From assembly GCA_037783415.1 (NCBI GenBank), contig JAZGTN010000052.1:2728001-2792000 (forward strand): a stretch of 64,000 bases of DNA, read 5' to 3'. Positions 11,748 through 22,871 of the stretch are shown piece by piece. Below the pieces are notes generated by a model. That model searched no databases, had not been told where the DNA came from, and saw nothing but the letters and a program-made list of their open reading frames with translations. Both the position numbers and the translations under genes were made by a program. This DNA is from Leptasterias polaris (lineage: Eukaryota; Echinodermata; Asteroidea; Forcipulatida; Asteriidae). Each line of letters opens with the position of its first letter. Position 1 is the stretch's first letter.

Positions 11748-11870
11748 GAATAAAAGAGTGGTGACGAGTTCTTAAACGGCCCGAGCCGAAGGCGAGGGCC
11801 TTTATCGCACGGCCACGACCCTGCAAGGTTTTAAACGACCGTTTAAGAACGAGTCACTACTCTTTTATTC
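11748..11870. repeat. Inverted repeat, 32-bp arms
   Basis: GAATAAAAGAGTGGTGACGA at 11748 pairs with the complement ending at 11870; the full 32-bp arms differ at about four positions. The loop is GC-rich (GAGCCGAAGGCGAGGGCC). It looks like the remains of a small fold-back DNA element. Confidence 0.65.
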
Positions 11871-12263
11871 CCATTCATAAATGCCAATTTGTTAAAAAGT
11901 GAAAGAATAAGGAAAATCGGTGGTAAAAAAGACAATCTGTTTGTTAAGCGAATTTTCGAAGTTTTTACATTTTCAAAAACTTTTGTAACATTCTGTTTTG
12001 AGCGCGTTGGGTTGTGCGCGCGCGCGCGTGTCGACAAGATTACGCGCTGGTATACATAGCTGTATATTGCGTTCCGCGTAAGTATTAAATTGGCGTAAAC
12101 AAGCTTGCGCGCCCAACACGCGAAGCCAGCCGTGTTTAACACGTATCCACCCGTGTTGAAATTAGATGCGCGCACGCGCGAAAATAACGTCATATGACGC
12201 GCTAATTATCTGCTCATGCATATGTATTTTTAGTTCTTAGAAAACATAGCGATGACTCATCGA

Positions 12264-12416
12264 TACGCCTCTCTTAATATTTATGCTCGAGTACGTCACA
12301 ATTCTAACCCAAAACGAGGCCATAGGCGCAGCCACTGCAAGTGGTGGCGGACGCGCGCCTATAGCCTCATTTTAAGTAAGAATTATGACGTCATGCATGA
12401 ATATTAAGAGAGGCGT
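12264..12416. repeat. Fold-back element, arms about 65 bp
   Basis: TACGCCTCTCTTAATATT at 12264 and its complement ending at 12416 begin arms that continue with scattered mismatches to the short GC-rich centre at about 12330-12350. The surrounding 11980-12480 is unusually CpG-rich for this window. No coding potential is seen. Confidence 0.7.
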
Positions 12417-13439
12417 ATAAGGAGGCGGTTTAAATGGGACGAAGGAGGAGCCTTAGCTATTTTAATGAATATGCATTAGCCAGGGCTTGTTCGATGTTTA
12501 CGTTCGTCTTTTAATTTTTTTAACATGTGGTTTTTGAACGAGGTTACCGTCGTTCCTAAAATGGGTATATTTTTGTCCTAAAAATACGTTTTATGGGAAT
12601 ATTTTGAGCATTTGTCGTTTAAAAAAAAAAGCGCAATTTGAGGGGGATATGGAATCTAAAATATCATGAACGAGGATGTTTACGAACCTGTACGTCCTAG
12701 AACAGAGCTAAACTTTTTTTTTCAGTGGTAAATTTGTTCATGAATATGGCATTTTCTTGCATCTTTCTTTACTCAAATAGTCACTTTGTACGTAAATAGG
12801 ATCGTTAAGATTTCCTAATTGTCAAATTTTCAACTAAAAACTGGCACATTTGATCAAGATTCCGTTGGCCTAGCTACGTATGAGTACTACATGCAACCAG
12901 ACTGCATGCAACATGGTCACTAGACCCCATGCAGCCTTGTGTATTGTAATCTGACACCGCGTCTTCAAGATAAGAAGTCACCATCTTGCATGCTGAACGC
13001 ACGCTGTGTGTGCAGTGGAAATGAAGGGAACGCTATGGTGCGAAGACTGGTGGTGGGGAAGGCTTCGTGAAGAAAACAGGTGAAGAGCTAGAGACTCAAT
13101 CAATTCTTTCAGGTATTATTATTAATTCATTGTCAGTTATTTATTGAACAAACCGTATATGATTTTGACGGATTATTCTTTCATGTAAACTGACATTACA
13201 TTCAATAATAAATTACAATTCACCAATTATCATTCAGTTCATGATTAATATAAAACCATGGAGAAATTTGTTTTCTTATTTCTCCATGTTTAACTTAGTA
13301 AAAAATGAACCACCATTTGTGTGTGAAGGAACATGTAGGAAGAACAACATGTCTTTCAAATGAAAACAAACCGGACCTGATGTTGACTTTTTAAATCCAG
13401 TTTTTGTTTTTAGTGAATGAAGGAAAGAAAATACCCCAT

Positions 13440-14951
13440 CCGTATTTTCTTGCGGATAAGGCGCTCGGCGGACAAGACGCAGGACCCTAAAATGACCCCA
13501 AAAAATTTCAAACGTCAGCAGAAAAGGCGCACCGCCGCACAAGACGCATGTTTAACAGCACACAGAAGAACACCAGGCGCCACCCGGTGTCGGTACATTG
13601 ACACAAAGACGTCATTTTGTTGCCTTTTGGAGCGTTCACACTATTCGAAGCATGAATGAAACCGTAACCACATGGGCGTGTAGAGCCATGCAGAAAAGAC
13701 CAACGTAAATTGATACCGACCTTCGTCCATCCATTCAGCCAACGCTGTGCATTGTTAATAATATGAAGTCCGGCCCAATCAGCGGCCAGAAACAATGGTC
13801 CACGCACTGTCTGAAGATATTGCAACACGAACCCAGGCCCTCCTAGCATGAACATCCGACGTCCCACAATGAGGATCCTTGCTGATAAAGACAGGTTACC
13901 AGTCTAAGTCCCTCCGAGCCAGTAGATGTTGCGCCCTCTACCGGTGACTAATACCAAAACTAGCGTCGCCTTTATATATACCTTACGCAAATAATCCCCA
14001 CACCCGGGAAGACGTAACAAAATGTTTCATTATATATATTTGTTTAAGTTTTTGTAATGTGTTTCTTTTTGTATATAAAATTCTTTTCCATTATTTCAAA
14101 CCTTTAATTTGTTAATCTCGTTCATAAGATTTTGTTTTAAAGTTCTTTTTATTTATTTCAAACTTATAATCTCGTTCATAAGATATTTGTTTAAAACATC
14201 TATCCTCTTCTTAAATAATGTTAGTTTTGTTTTCAAGGGTCATTACCTTGTTTTCAAGGATAATTTTTTTTATTTGACTAAAAAGAGGCAATTAAAAAAT
14301 GAATATTTGAACGTTTAATGAAACAAACGAAAGTGCAATTCGTATAGGTTGGCCAACAAACATTGGTACTTAATTATCCCATCCTTAAATAGTACGTCAA
14401 GCCATAATAGTACGTCAAGCACACTTCGGAGATATTCTGTACAATAAAAACCCTCAAAGTTCACCACACAATAGAGGTTGGGTGAATGCCGTTTGTACAA
14501 CAGCATTGACAGTAAATCTGATTGCAGCATTTTCGGAACGAATACGCGGCCACACAGAAAAACGTTTGTACGACGCCGACGTCTGTTGGACCGAAAGTAC
14601 CAACACATTGCGGCATTGTTGGAATGAAAGCACGGTCATGGGGGATGAACAAGTTGCGGCATTGTTGGAATGAAAGGACAGTCTGGGGGATTGCGGCATG
14701 ATTGTTGAAACGAAAATACGGTCTCAGTGTCTGGATAGTTGAGCCTTGTTTGACGGCATTATTGAGTAAGGATTCTTCACACAAAGACCGTTGATTTGAA
14801 CTGGACAAAATAAAGGTATTATTTTACGCAGTGATCATCAAAAAAAAATCAATCGTCAGCAGACAAGGCGCATCGAAAGATAAGACGCACCGATATTTTT
14901 GGGGTCTAAAAAGTCAGATAAGACGCGTCTTGTCCGCAAGAAAATACGGTA
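13440..14951. mobile_element. Non-autonomous DNA transposon with terminal inverted repeats
   Basis: The ends match in inverted orientation: CCGTATTTTCTTGCGGA at 13440 and its complement ending at 14951. GC-rich motifs of the 'GGACAAGACGC' type follow inside both ends. The roughly 1.5-kb interior has only short open frames and a small array of the GCGGCATTGTTGGAATGAAAG unit near 14610-14700. No transposase is visible, so it would be mobilised in trans. A target duplication could not be fixed. Confidence 0.65.
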
Positions 14952-16050
14952 TATTTCTTTCCATTTTCATCATCTGATTGCACCGTTGCGGGGTGAAAAA
15001 CCAGGTGAAAACTCAAGTAGAGAAAAAAAAATACCTGGAAAACCCAGCAACTTAAATTTGAAATTAATTGACAATCTACGTGCATATGGCCTAGTTACAT
15101 TCTGGTTTTAAATTTTAACATTTTTAAGCAACTTTATCTAAATACTTACGCCTGACATTATATTTAATATAAAGCTCAAATAATAATGTAAATTGCACTT
15201 CTTCAAACACATTTTTATTTTTGACTTAATTAATTAAAAGGAGGACTCAGCAGTATTAAATGAAAGTAGGCCCTATGTTTAAAACAATTCATGGTCAAAA
15301 TAAACCAATGTGCTGATGGCTTCATGTTTTGATTACTGCAATGGAATGTGCATGCAAACCATAATGTCATCAGTACATTGATCTAAATAACTACAAAATA
15401 AGCCTGGTTAATACTTCACACGAAGGCAATTGTAAAGCGAACTATGACGCAAAAGCAAACAATCGGGCACGCGCTGTATATTTATTGTGACGCAAGGAAC
15501 TCCGCTTCCCTTTTGCAATTTTTGTGATGTATGAACCGGGCTTTGCTGAGTTTGCAGAAGCATTTTAAAATTACTGATTCATTTATTTATGTTTGTCTAT
15601 GATTATGAATTGCACAAATTAAGAAACTGTGATTCAGTAACTCGACAATACTTATTCTAGTCGTTGTGAAATCAGCGGTTAGTTTGATAGTATTTGAACC
15701 CACAACCTTGTGATTGCAAGTCCTGCAATCTAACCACTGGACCACGGTGACACAACATGAAAATTAAGAAAGAAAAATATAAGTGAAAAATCAAAGCAGA
15801 ATTTCAAACCTAAATTTAAAGGGCTGTGTTGTCTTGATCATAGTCTGCTTGTGGCTAGGCATGGAAGCATGAAATCACACTCAGTTATTTCAGACCACAT
15901 CACAAATCAAAGCTTTAAAGGGTGCCGCATTATCACATGTGCATGTGCAGTAGTTAGATGAGAGTTCAGAATTCAATGCCTGGCCACAGACTCGCTGTGA
16001 TCAAGACGACAGAGCCCTGTTAAATACTTGTCTGCAATTCCTATAATATT
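14952..16050. other. Intergenic, mostly featureless
   Basis: No coding frame or exon with family resemblance is seen. The only recognisable piece is a tRNA-like SINE head at 15676-15755. The rest is AT-rich with short ORFs only. Confidence 0.5.
15676..15755 (-). repeat. tRNA-like SINE head
   Basis: On the minus strand it reads GTCACCGTGGTCCAGTGG, then GGTTGTGGGTTCAAAT, matching tRNA A- and B-box spacing. The stems do not fold into a full cloverleaf, so a SINE or tRNA relic is likelier than a working tRNA gene. Confidence 0.4.
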
Positions 16051-16406
16051 AGGCCAAGTAAAAAAAAAATACCAGTTGATCGTCCCCGCCCGCATCCTTT
16101 TTTGAGGCTGCATCCTTTTTTTTATTTTCGATTTTTCCATAAAAAAAAAAAAAAAAAAAAAAATTGTTTGTATTTTTAATCCACCCTTGACATATATATT
16201 TAAATTTTTGATGTAAACTTACCTCATGCAACAAATAAATATAAAGAAAGTTAGCGGTGATTTCAAACTGAAGAATTGGTGGCCTGTTTCAATTGAAATA
16301 CTTGGCGGCCATCTTGGAAAAAAAATAATAAAAAATAAAAAGGCCCTCATCCTCCTCTTTTTGGAAAAATCAGGACGATCAACTGGTATTTTTTTTTATT
16401 TGGCCT
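16051..16406. mobile_element. Short inverted-repeat element (MITE-like)
   Basis: AGGCCAAGTAAAAAA at 16051, continuing to ACCAGTTGATCGTCC at 16085, is mirrored by the complement at 16373-16406. This gives about 34-bp terminal repeats around a 287-bp AT-rich core with a long A-run. It sits about 200 bp beyond the 3' end of the RAG1-like gene. Nothing shows it is an end of that locus. Confidence 0.75.
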
Positions 16407-16633
16407 TATGTACATTTTATTAAAAGTAGAAATTTACACATGTTTATTTACACACATATTGTACCATAATCTTAGTCGTATAAGCCGCGTAATACATTGA
16501 TTTTGACCCCCACAAAATTTGCGGCTCATATGCCAAAGATTAAGGTACAAATTTATTATTTACACATTAGAAAACTACCAGTTCTTTATTTATTGAAACT
16601 TGTGATAACTATGTGGAAATTAACAAAATAAAA

Positions 16634-19600
16634 TTATTTTGAAAAGGCAGCAGGTGGTGCATGGGCAGGGCTGGTCATGACCCAGTGAGTCCGGATGACA
16701 GACTGCAGAATATCCACCTCTTCATGCAGTCCTCGGACATCACGCCGGAGGGTGTTGAGATGAGCATGGACAGACTCCCCTCCTTGTTCGCCGTGGAATC
16801 CTAGACCAAAGTGCCACTGCCGCAGCCAGGAGATGACATGGTCTTCTAGTAGATGCATCTTCGGCGGCACACTCTCAGATGGAAAAGTGGCGCGGAAATA
16901 AGCCAGGTAGTTGTTGATATCCTGGCTTAATGCATCTACAGCTGGGCCATCCAGGATCGATGAGGTGTTGTACGTCCGGTGACAAGTGCCAAACAGATGG
17001 AATAGTTTGGCATACTTTGCAGCGACTGTTCTTGCTTCACCCACCAGGGAAGGACAAAGATCTCGGGTTTTGTTGACTACTGCATCGGTGAGGAGCTTGA
17101 TGTTTTCTTCCTGCATAGAAAAATAGGTTAAATATTTTTAATCTAAAATACTTGATATGTTTTACTTGTTTTAAGTCGCAGCGACAATTTCTTTAAAAAT
17201 TATTTTGTAAGTGGAACACAATTGCCCAAAAAAGTATTTAAGAAATAAAAAATAGTTAGTTGATTTTACATTTAATGGTAGATCAAAAAAAAAAAAAAAT
17301 TCCCTTGTATTAATATTTTTTGAGTTGGATAAGTAACAACTTAGAAAGATGACTGTTTCATACCTTGCAGCATTTGTGGACATGATTGCCAACAAAACTC
17401 TTCCCATGGTAGGCCTGTCGCTGCACCCGGAAATCCTGGAGAATGATGTCTAGTTGCCCAGCTAGAGGACCTTGGCCTGGCTTAAGTGCTGCCTTTTCAC
17501 GAAGGGCCTTTGCTTCCGCCAACTAAAAATACATAACATAGTCAAATTAGTTAATAGAATAGCTTGTGCTCATAATAATAAAGGTTTGACAGATTTACAT
17601 TATTTTTTTTTCAAGCTTACCAGATGTTCTTGTTGCTTCTGCAGTGCAGTCGTTTCATCGATGTAAGATTGAATATCTGCACTTCCCTCCACAGATGACA
17701 TGATGGTGTCCGCAAGTTCTTCTTCTTTGTGACGGAATTCCTCATCCAAGGCCTCGGCCTGCAGATCTAATTGCCGGGCCCTCTTCAACACGGAGACGAC
17801 ACTCTTGAAGCAGGAGCCAAGTACTGGATTTTCTTCGGTTGGATGTTCATCTTGTAAGGCCAACACAGCCGCCACTTGCATGTCAAGGTCATGACATGCA
17901 CCTTCAAAGCTGTTGAAATGCTTGAGGTATAACCCGAGACTGATGTGAAGTCCGGGTGGGCAAACCTGTCATAAATAAGGTAAATGCAATATTATCTCAT
18001 TTTCACCTTCTTTTGCATTTATTTACTCACTATTTTGCTTTGTTTTTTATTATCACTAAATTTAAATATAATTGGCAAAATATTTACCTGTGTCAGCGGA
18101 ATCCTAAACATTGGCTCGCTGATCACGTTGTTGAAGAGTTTAGCCTTAGAGAGTTTACTGCCATCATCGGTGAATCTGCGGAGGTCATCGTCCAGGGTCT
18201 GTAGAGTCCTCTGCCTCCATGGTGACCTTTCCTCCCGGGGCTTCCGCATGTCATCTTTGGTAATGTTGCAATAAAGACAACAGTGTCTTCCTGTTCAATA
18301 TAAAAAAATAACAGTTGCAACACATGTCTATAGTTTGCCTTTTTTGCACGTAAAAAAACCCCTCAAATTTACCTGAAGCCCCGGTTATTCCATACACTCG
18401 GCAGAGATACTCATAGTCCCCGAACATGAAGAGTCTGATGTTATGACTCTTCCAAGTGCAGGACTGCAGCTCAGCAACTTGTTGGCGGAAGCGCAGGAGA
18501 CCAGTTTTCAAATTGTTGCTGGTATCACCTGCTGCGAAAGCACAAGCAACTACGGTGTGACGAAGGGCATTGGGACGTCCAACGTTGGCGATCTGAAACA
18601 TCTGTTTGAACGTCCCGCCACCCTTGTCGCCTCCGATCTTGACCCAAACCTCGTCCTGTGGGATGTTGCCCTCGTGCCAAGTTAGCTCGTCGGTCCTGTT
18701 GAAGAGAATAAGAGCAAATCATAATTTTAAGCATTTTATTCAGTTGTGTTCTCAAAAAGAAAATAATGAAATAATTAAACATTCCAAATTTTCTTACTTC
18801 TCGTAGGCATCTAGTTGCTGTCTAACTTTGGCGACAAGGGACTTCACAGCTACGCAGGGGGCTGGCTTGATGGTAACTCCTCCATTGACGTCGTCAGGGA
18901 ATGAAAAGGGGAGGTTCTCGGCAATGATGTTATCCGCCACGACGTCTTGTTGTTGTTGACGCATGGCGTTTTCGCCTTCAGTTAGGATGTTATACTCCCT
19001 CAACCATCTTTTCAGTTCCCTGGTGCGCTTCCAAGAGACTCCCAGGTGAGCCTTCGCAGCAAGGAGCTGCATGTTGGGGATCTTGATGGTGTTCAGTTTT
19101 AACTCCCGCAACATGCCCTGCAGATCTTTTCGCAGGTGGCATAACTTCATCTCATCTTTATGCTGCTCCTGTTTAGCATCCTTGCTGAGAAGGTTACGGG
19201 TCTTGTCTAAAATCTCTGAGCGCCGTCGAATGGTGAAGGAGGAGGCAACCTCACTGCTTTTCCGAGGAGTGGGGACACAAAGTGTCGTCAGAGGCTAGTT
19301 ATGAGGGAAAAAATTAAAGATACAAAATAATCAGCAGCTCTAATTTTTATGTGAAATTCTTTGCGAGGAAGGAAAATGAGGAAAAATGAAGAAAGCAAAT
19401 TTATAAATAAATTAAATGCACAGATTAAGCATTAACATTTTGAACAATTAAACTCACTTGACCACCGGTGCTGTACTTTGTTGTTAACCCGTCTGCAGAT
19501 TGGGCGAGCTTCGACTTCAGGATGTGAGCTCCGAGAGCCTCCATCTGGGGGGTTAACGGCGCAGTCAGGGGACGCAGCAACATCTGGGTGACCTCACTTG

Positions 19601-20375
19601 GAGTTTGACTTGATGGAATAATTTTATCTGCAAATGAAACTGTTGGTGGGTTAGTGAAGGAACAAACATGGGATGAAATATCACCCACAGTTACGTGGAC
19701 CTTGCATGCTGTGCACTTCATAGCTGTACTCAAAAATAAACCAGCAAAATATCCTCGGGGGGCAGTGATGCTCTTGAAGTGCACTTGTACTTGACAGACT
19801 GGACAGGGGGCGCTAGGTTCTCTGAAAGATTCATAGTGGGCTGCCAAGCACTCGGAACAAAATAGATGCATGCAAGGTGTCTCCAGGGCATTGTCAAGTA
19901 AACGGGTGCAAAGTTTACATTCTATGGAGGCTGTACTTGACAATGGCTCAAAATTGGGAATCTTATCCCTGGAGACTGTGGGTGAGGGGGGGAGACTACT
20001 GAAGTGCTCTACACATGCTGGGGTAATCCTAGGCCTGCCACTCCCTGGGTGTTTCTGCTTCTTTTTTCGACCAGCTTTTAGCCGTTGGACAGAATTTGTA
20101 CACACAGTACAGACACCTGTTCTTGGGTGGGGTGGCCAGGCGGGGGCAGCTTTCCTGGATGAAAGAAAAAGACAAGTATAACAAGAGTGACACATGTATG
20201 GGGGGTGAGTGCTTTCGTCATCATGGGAGACGTCAACCTGAAATGTGCTAACAATTTTGTCTATGTATTTGGCACAACTCTTAGCACATTTCTCAGCCTT
20301 CGTCTCAGATGATGACAAGCAACGCCCCCCACACAGTCTACATAACCTTTTCAGAGTTTTCTTGTGAACATCCAT
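16634..20375 (-). CDS. RAG1-like protein (RING, zinc finger, DDE recombinase-like core), intact
   Basis: Seven coding exons: 20375-19458, 19294-18798, 18695-18373, 18290-18088, 17965-17621, 17522-17364 and 17110-16634. They have GT/AG borders, unbroken phase and a total of 973 residues. Residues 1-70 hold paired cysteines and a DESTHPPYMCHSC block like the RAG1 N-terminal region. A C3HC4 RING spans about 153-194 and a zinc finger about 221-238. The core has VWVKIGGD (D495) and FGDYEYLC (D565). C584 and C587 lie exactly 19 and 22 residues after D565, as C727/C730 follow D708 in RAG1. H901-x4-H906 then matches the RAG1 zinc histidines, and GEQGGES (E923/E927) matches the glutamate region. Zinc-bound, chromatin-type DNA cleavage or strand transfer is inferred. 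An AATAAA lies at 16590-16585; a 5' non-coding exon may end at 20464. It could be an N-RAG-TP-type transposon gene or a domesticated copy. Confidence 0.9.
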
Positions 20376-20381
20376 GTTGAA

Positions 20382-20480
20382 TCTGTATTTGAAAAATAAA
20401 TGTAAATAAATTATTTTATGATTTAATAGTTTAAATAATATAAAATCAAAACTTTGAAAATACCTCTTGCATCTTCTTTC
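20382..20480 (-). other. Upstream splice junction of the RAG1-like transcript
   Basis: The start ATG lies 7 bases inside an exon whose acceptor (TTTTTCAAATACAG) ends at 20383. A matching donor (GCAAGAG then GTATTT) lies at 20464-20462, only about 80 bases upstream. This suggests a 5' non-coding exon. Such a short intron is close to the minimum, so the call is tentative. Confidence 0.4.
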
Positions 20481-21846
20481 TGTTTACTTTTATTGTGATC
20501 AAATGTTAAATAAGGTTTCCATTTTTAAAAAGGTGTTCTATTACAAAAATGGACAATTAAAGTTTCTCTTTGATTTTGTAGTGACCTTGTAATTTAAATG
20601 ACACTGTAAACTAGTCTGATGATACATAGACTTTTAACTAAAATATATACATTTTTTTTAATAAAAAGGGTAGGCCTAGCCTGATTGATTTGAGTAAGTC
20701 TGGAGTGTTTATATATCATGGGGTTGTTATAAAAGCAGTTTGAATATTTTTATTTGTTTATTTATTATTTTTTAATCATCAATAATATTAACACGATTAT
20801 CATAAATTTGTTATAGGGTTGCCTTTAAATTTATAAAAATAGGCCTGATTTATGGCATAAGTACTTTCATAAGATTTGCCAGGAAAAATTATATGGCAAA
20901 TGGTTAAGCATTAAGCAGCTACAGACCCCTTTTAAATTGAGCCTATCATTTGTTTATTTTGGCAGAACGCTACGAGTGAAGATTTAGCGACCCAATCAAC
21001 ACGCACCCGAAACGCCCGACAAACGCCTCGTTTTCACGGTACTCCGTTGTGGCTTTGTCCGTGTGAGCGCGTTTCTCGTGAAATGTTACGGGTGTCAAAT
21101 TACAAATTGCCCCATTGACCTTGACGAGAATTACACACTGTACCGTTAAAAAAAGTTTAGCTCTGAAGTGAAAACCAACGTCATTTGTGAAATAATCTGA
21201 AAACTAAAGTTAAATTAATGGGATTTTCGTAGATTTGCGCAGAATTAAACAAGGTATGTTTTATTTTTGTTGATTTTTCAAAGATATTTTGGGGGGGCTT
21301 TTAGGATAAAGTAAACAAAAATTTGGTTTATTTACCGTGAAGTGCGTCTCGAACATCAATCGGCAGCGACAGATCTAAATATAAATAGACGGTGACGCTT
21401 AGCCTAGAATGATGATTGGCTAATGGGAATCAGTTTGGATGTTAAATATTCATGAGTCTATTTTTTCCCGCCGGTTTTAACATCCCTTTCGTTGATTAGT
21501 CCGTTTGAAAAGTTTTTCAAATTTCGGAGACCGCAAACACGACTTGACCGCGCGCGGGCGCCCTGTTATCTCGCGATGTTGACATAAATCGCGCGTTGTT
21601 TACAAAAGGAGCTAACGCGCAAGGTCAGACTAAATGCCGCACGACGAATTCCCATAGGGCATACGTGTAATTAAACACTTCACACGTTTAAACACCCCCA
21701 CGTGACGTGCTCTCCACCAATCAGAATGGATAAACTGTCCAAGGTATTTATGAATAATATTTTTCTGTGTCATTTTACTCATTCGTCCTATATAAAGTAC
21801 ATCAGACCATTACAGTTGCCCGTATTTTGCTCCGTGTGAAATGGCC
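20481..21846. other. Intergenic region between RAG1-like and caveolin genes
   Basis: The first 450 bp are AT-rich and featureless. From about 20960 to 21750 the sequence is richer in GC and CpG (for example CCGCGCGCGGGCGCCC near 21549). A donor-like AAGGTATGTTT lies on the plus strand at about 21250. It could hold promoters for both the leftward RAG1-like gene and a rightward transcript; no core promoter motif can be assigned. Confidence 0.3.
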
Positions 21847-22402
21847 TTAAAGGGTGTGTACACGTTGGTAATTGCCAAAGACCAGTATCCACACTTGATG
21901 TGACCTAACATAATACATGAAATAATAAACATGTGAAAGTTTAAGCTCAATTGGTCTTCGGAGTCACGAGAAAACAGGGACACCCCCGTGTTAACTTATT
22001 TTTAAAACATCGGATTTTATCCTGCAGGATAAAGACTACATTGTTTTACCCATTTCATAAAGACTATGGCATTTCAAGGAAAACTATTTCATACCATGGC
22101 CATCTTTATACCATGTAATGTATATTTGGTTTGCGGCATGTGTAGGCCTATATCTACTTGCTAGGTAGATTTTGTTCTCTGAGAACTTGTCTTGCTATTT
22201 ATTCTACTGCAGTAGAATAAAAAGCAAGACAAGTTCTCAAAGAACAAAATCTACCTAGCAAGTATACACACGGTCTTACCACAAACCAAATATACATTGA
22301 TACCTCACCATGCAATGCCTCAAATCCCATATACCATGTAAGTTGTGCAAATCTGTGACCATTTGTATTTTCAATCTTACCAATGTTGTACACACCCTTT
22401 AA
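21847..22402. mobile_element. TTAA-bounded inverted-repeat element with large fold-back core
   Basis: It starts TTAAAGGGTGTGTACACG and ends with the complementary GTACACACCCTTTAA. TTAA at both ends is the probable target duplication, as in piggyBac and Kolobok elements. The centre (about 22157-22262) is a near-perfect palindrome around CTGCAG, and the arms extend outward with more mismatches to about 22090-22330. The internal phrase GCTCAATTGGTC is shared with the other TTAA elements in the window. Confidence 0.8.
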
Positions 22403-22871
22403 GAAACCAGAGAAAGGAAAACAAAATGAAAAGACGATGGGATAGGAAAGAACTAAAGCCTTCAAGTCATGACTCTTTACAGTGCTTTTATACTGCGCTG
22501 TTTCTGTTTGCCTACGTACTTTTTGATGCAAAGTATTAAAAAGTGAAAGTCCACCACAGCAAATAAGCACGGTCATCAACAGTTTCTACAACTTTTGTTA
22601 CTAGCCTCTTTTTAGAGGCGGTTGTAAAGGGGGATTTATTGAAGAAATTAGTGTACTTTTGAAAATTGTCTGTCTTATATGGCCACCATAATAAAATGGT
22701 GCTCGATGTGCGTTCTTGTGCAAGATTGCGTATTGAGACCTTTTGCATCCTTTGTATATTATGATGGGCGGGGACCTTGAGACGGTGAGTGGAGACTCGA
22801 TTGGGTCAGGAATTAGAAATACCTCTGAGCAGTAGTAGTTACCTAGCGGCTCAACTACATCAGTTTACTTT

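Noticed and set aside
11843..12193. 116-codon minus-strand frame
   Set aside because: It overlaps fold-back repeats and CpG-rich DNA and has no recognisable domain.
14315..14808. Overlapping minus-strand frames of 81-115 codons
   Set aside because: They arise from a small tandem repeat inside a terminal-inverted-repeat element; the repeated peptide follows from the DNA repeat.
16051..16406. Inverted repeats next to the RAG1-like gene as its own transposon end
   Set aside because: Both inverted copies lie on the same side of the gene and pair with each other, so they bound a separate small element.
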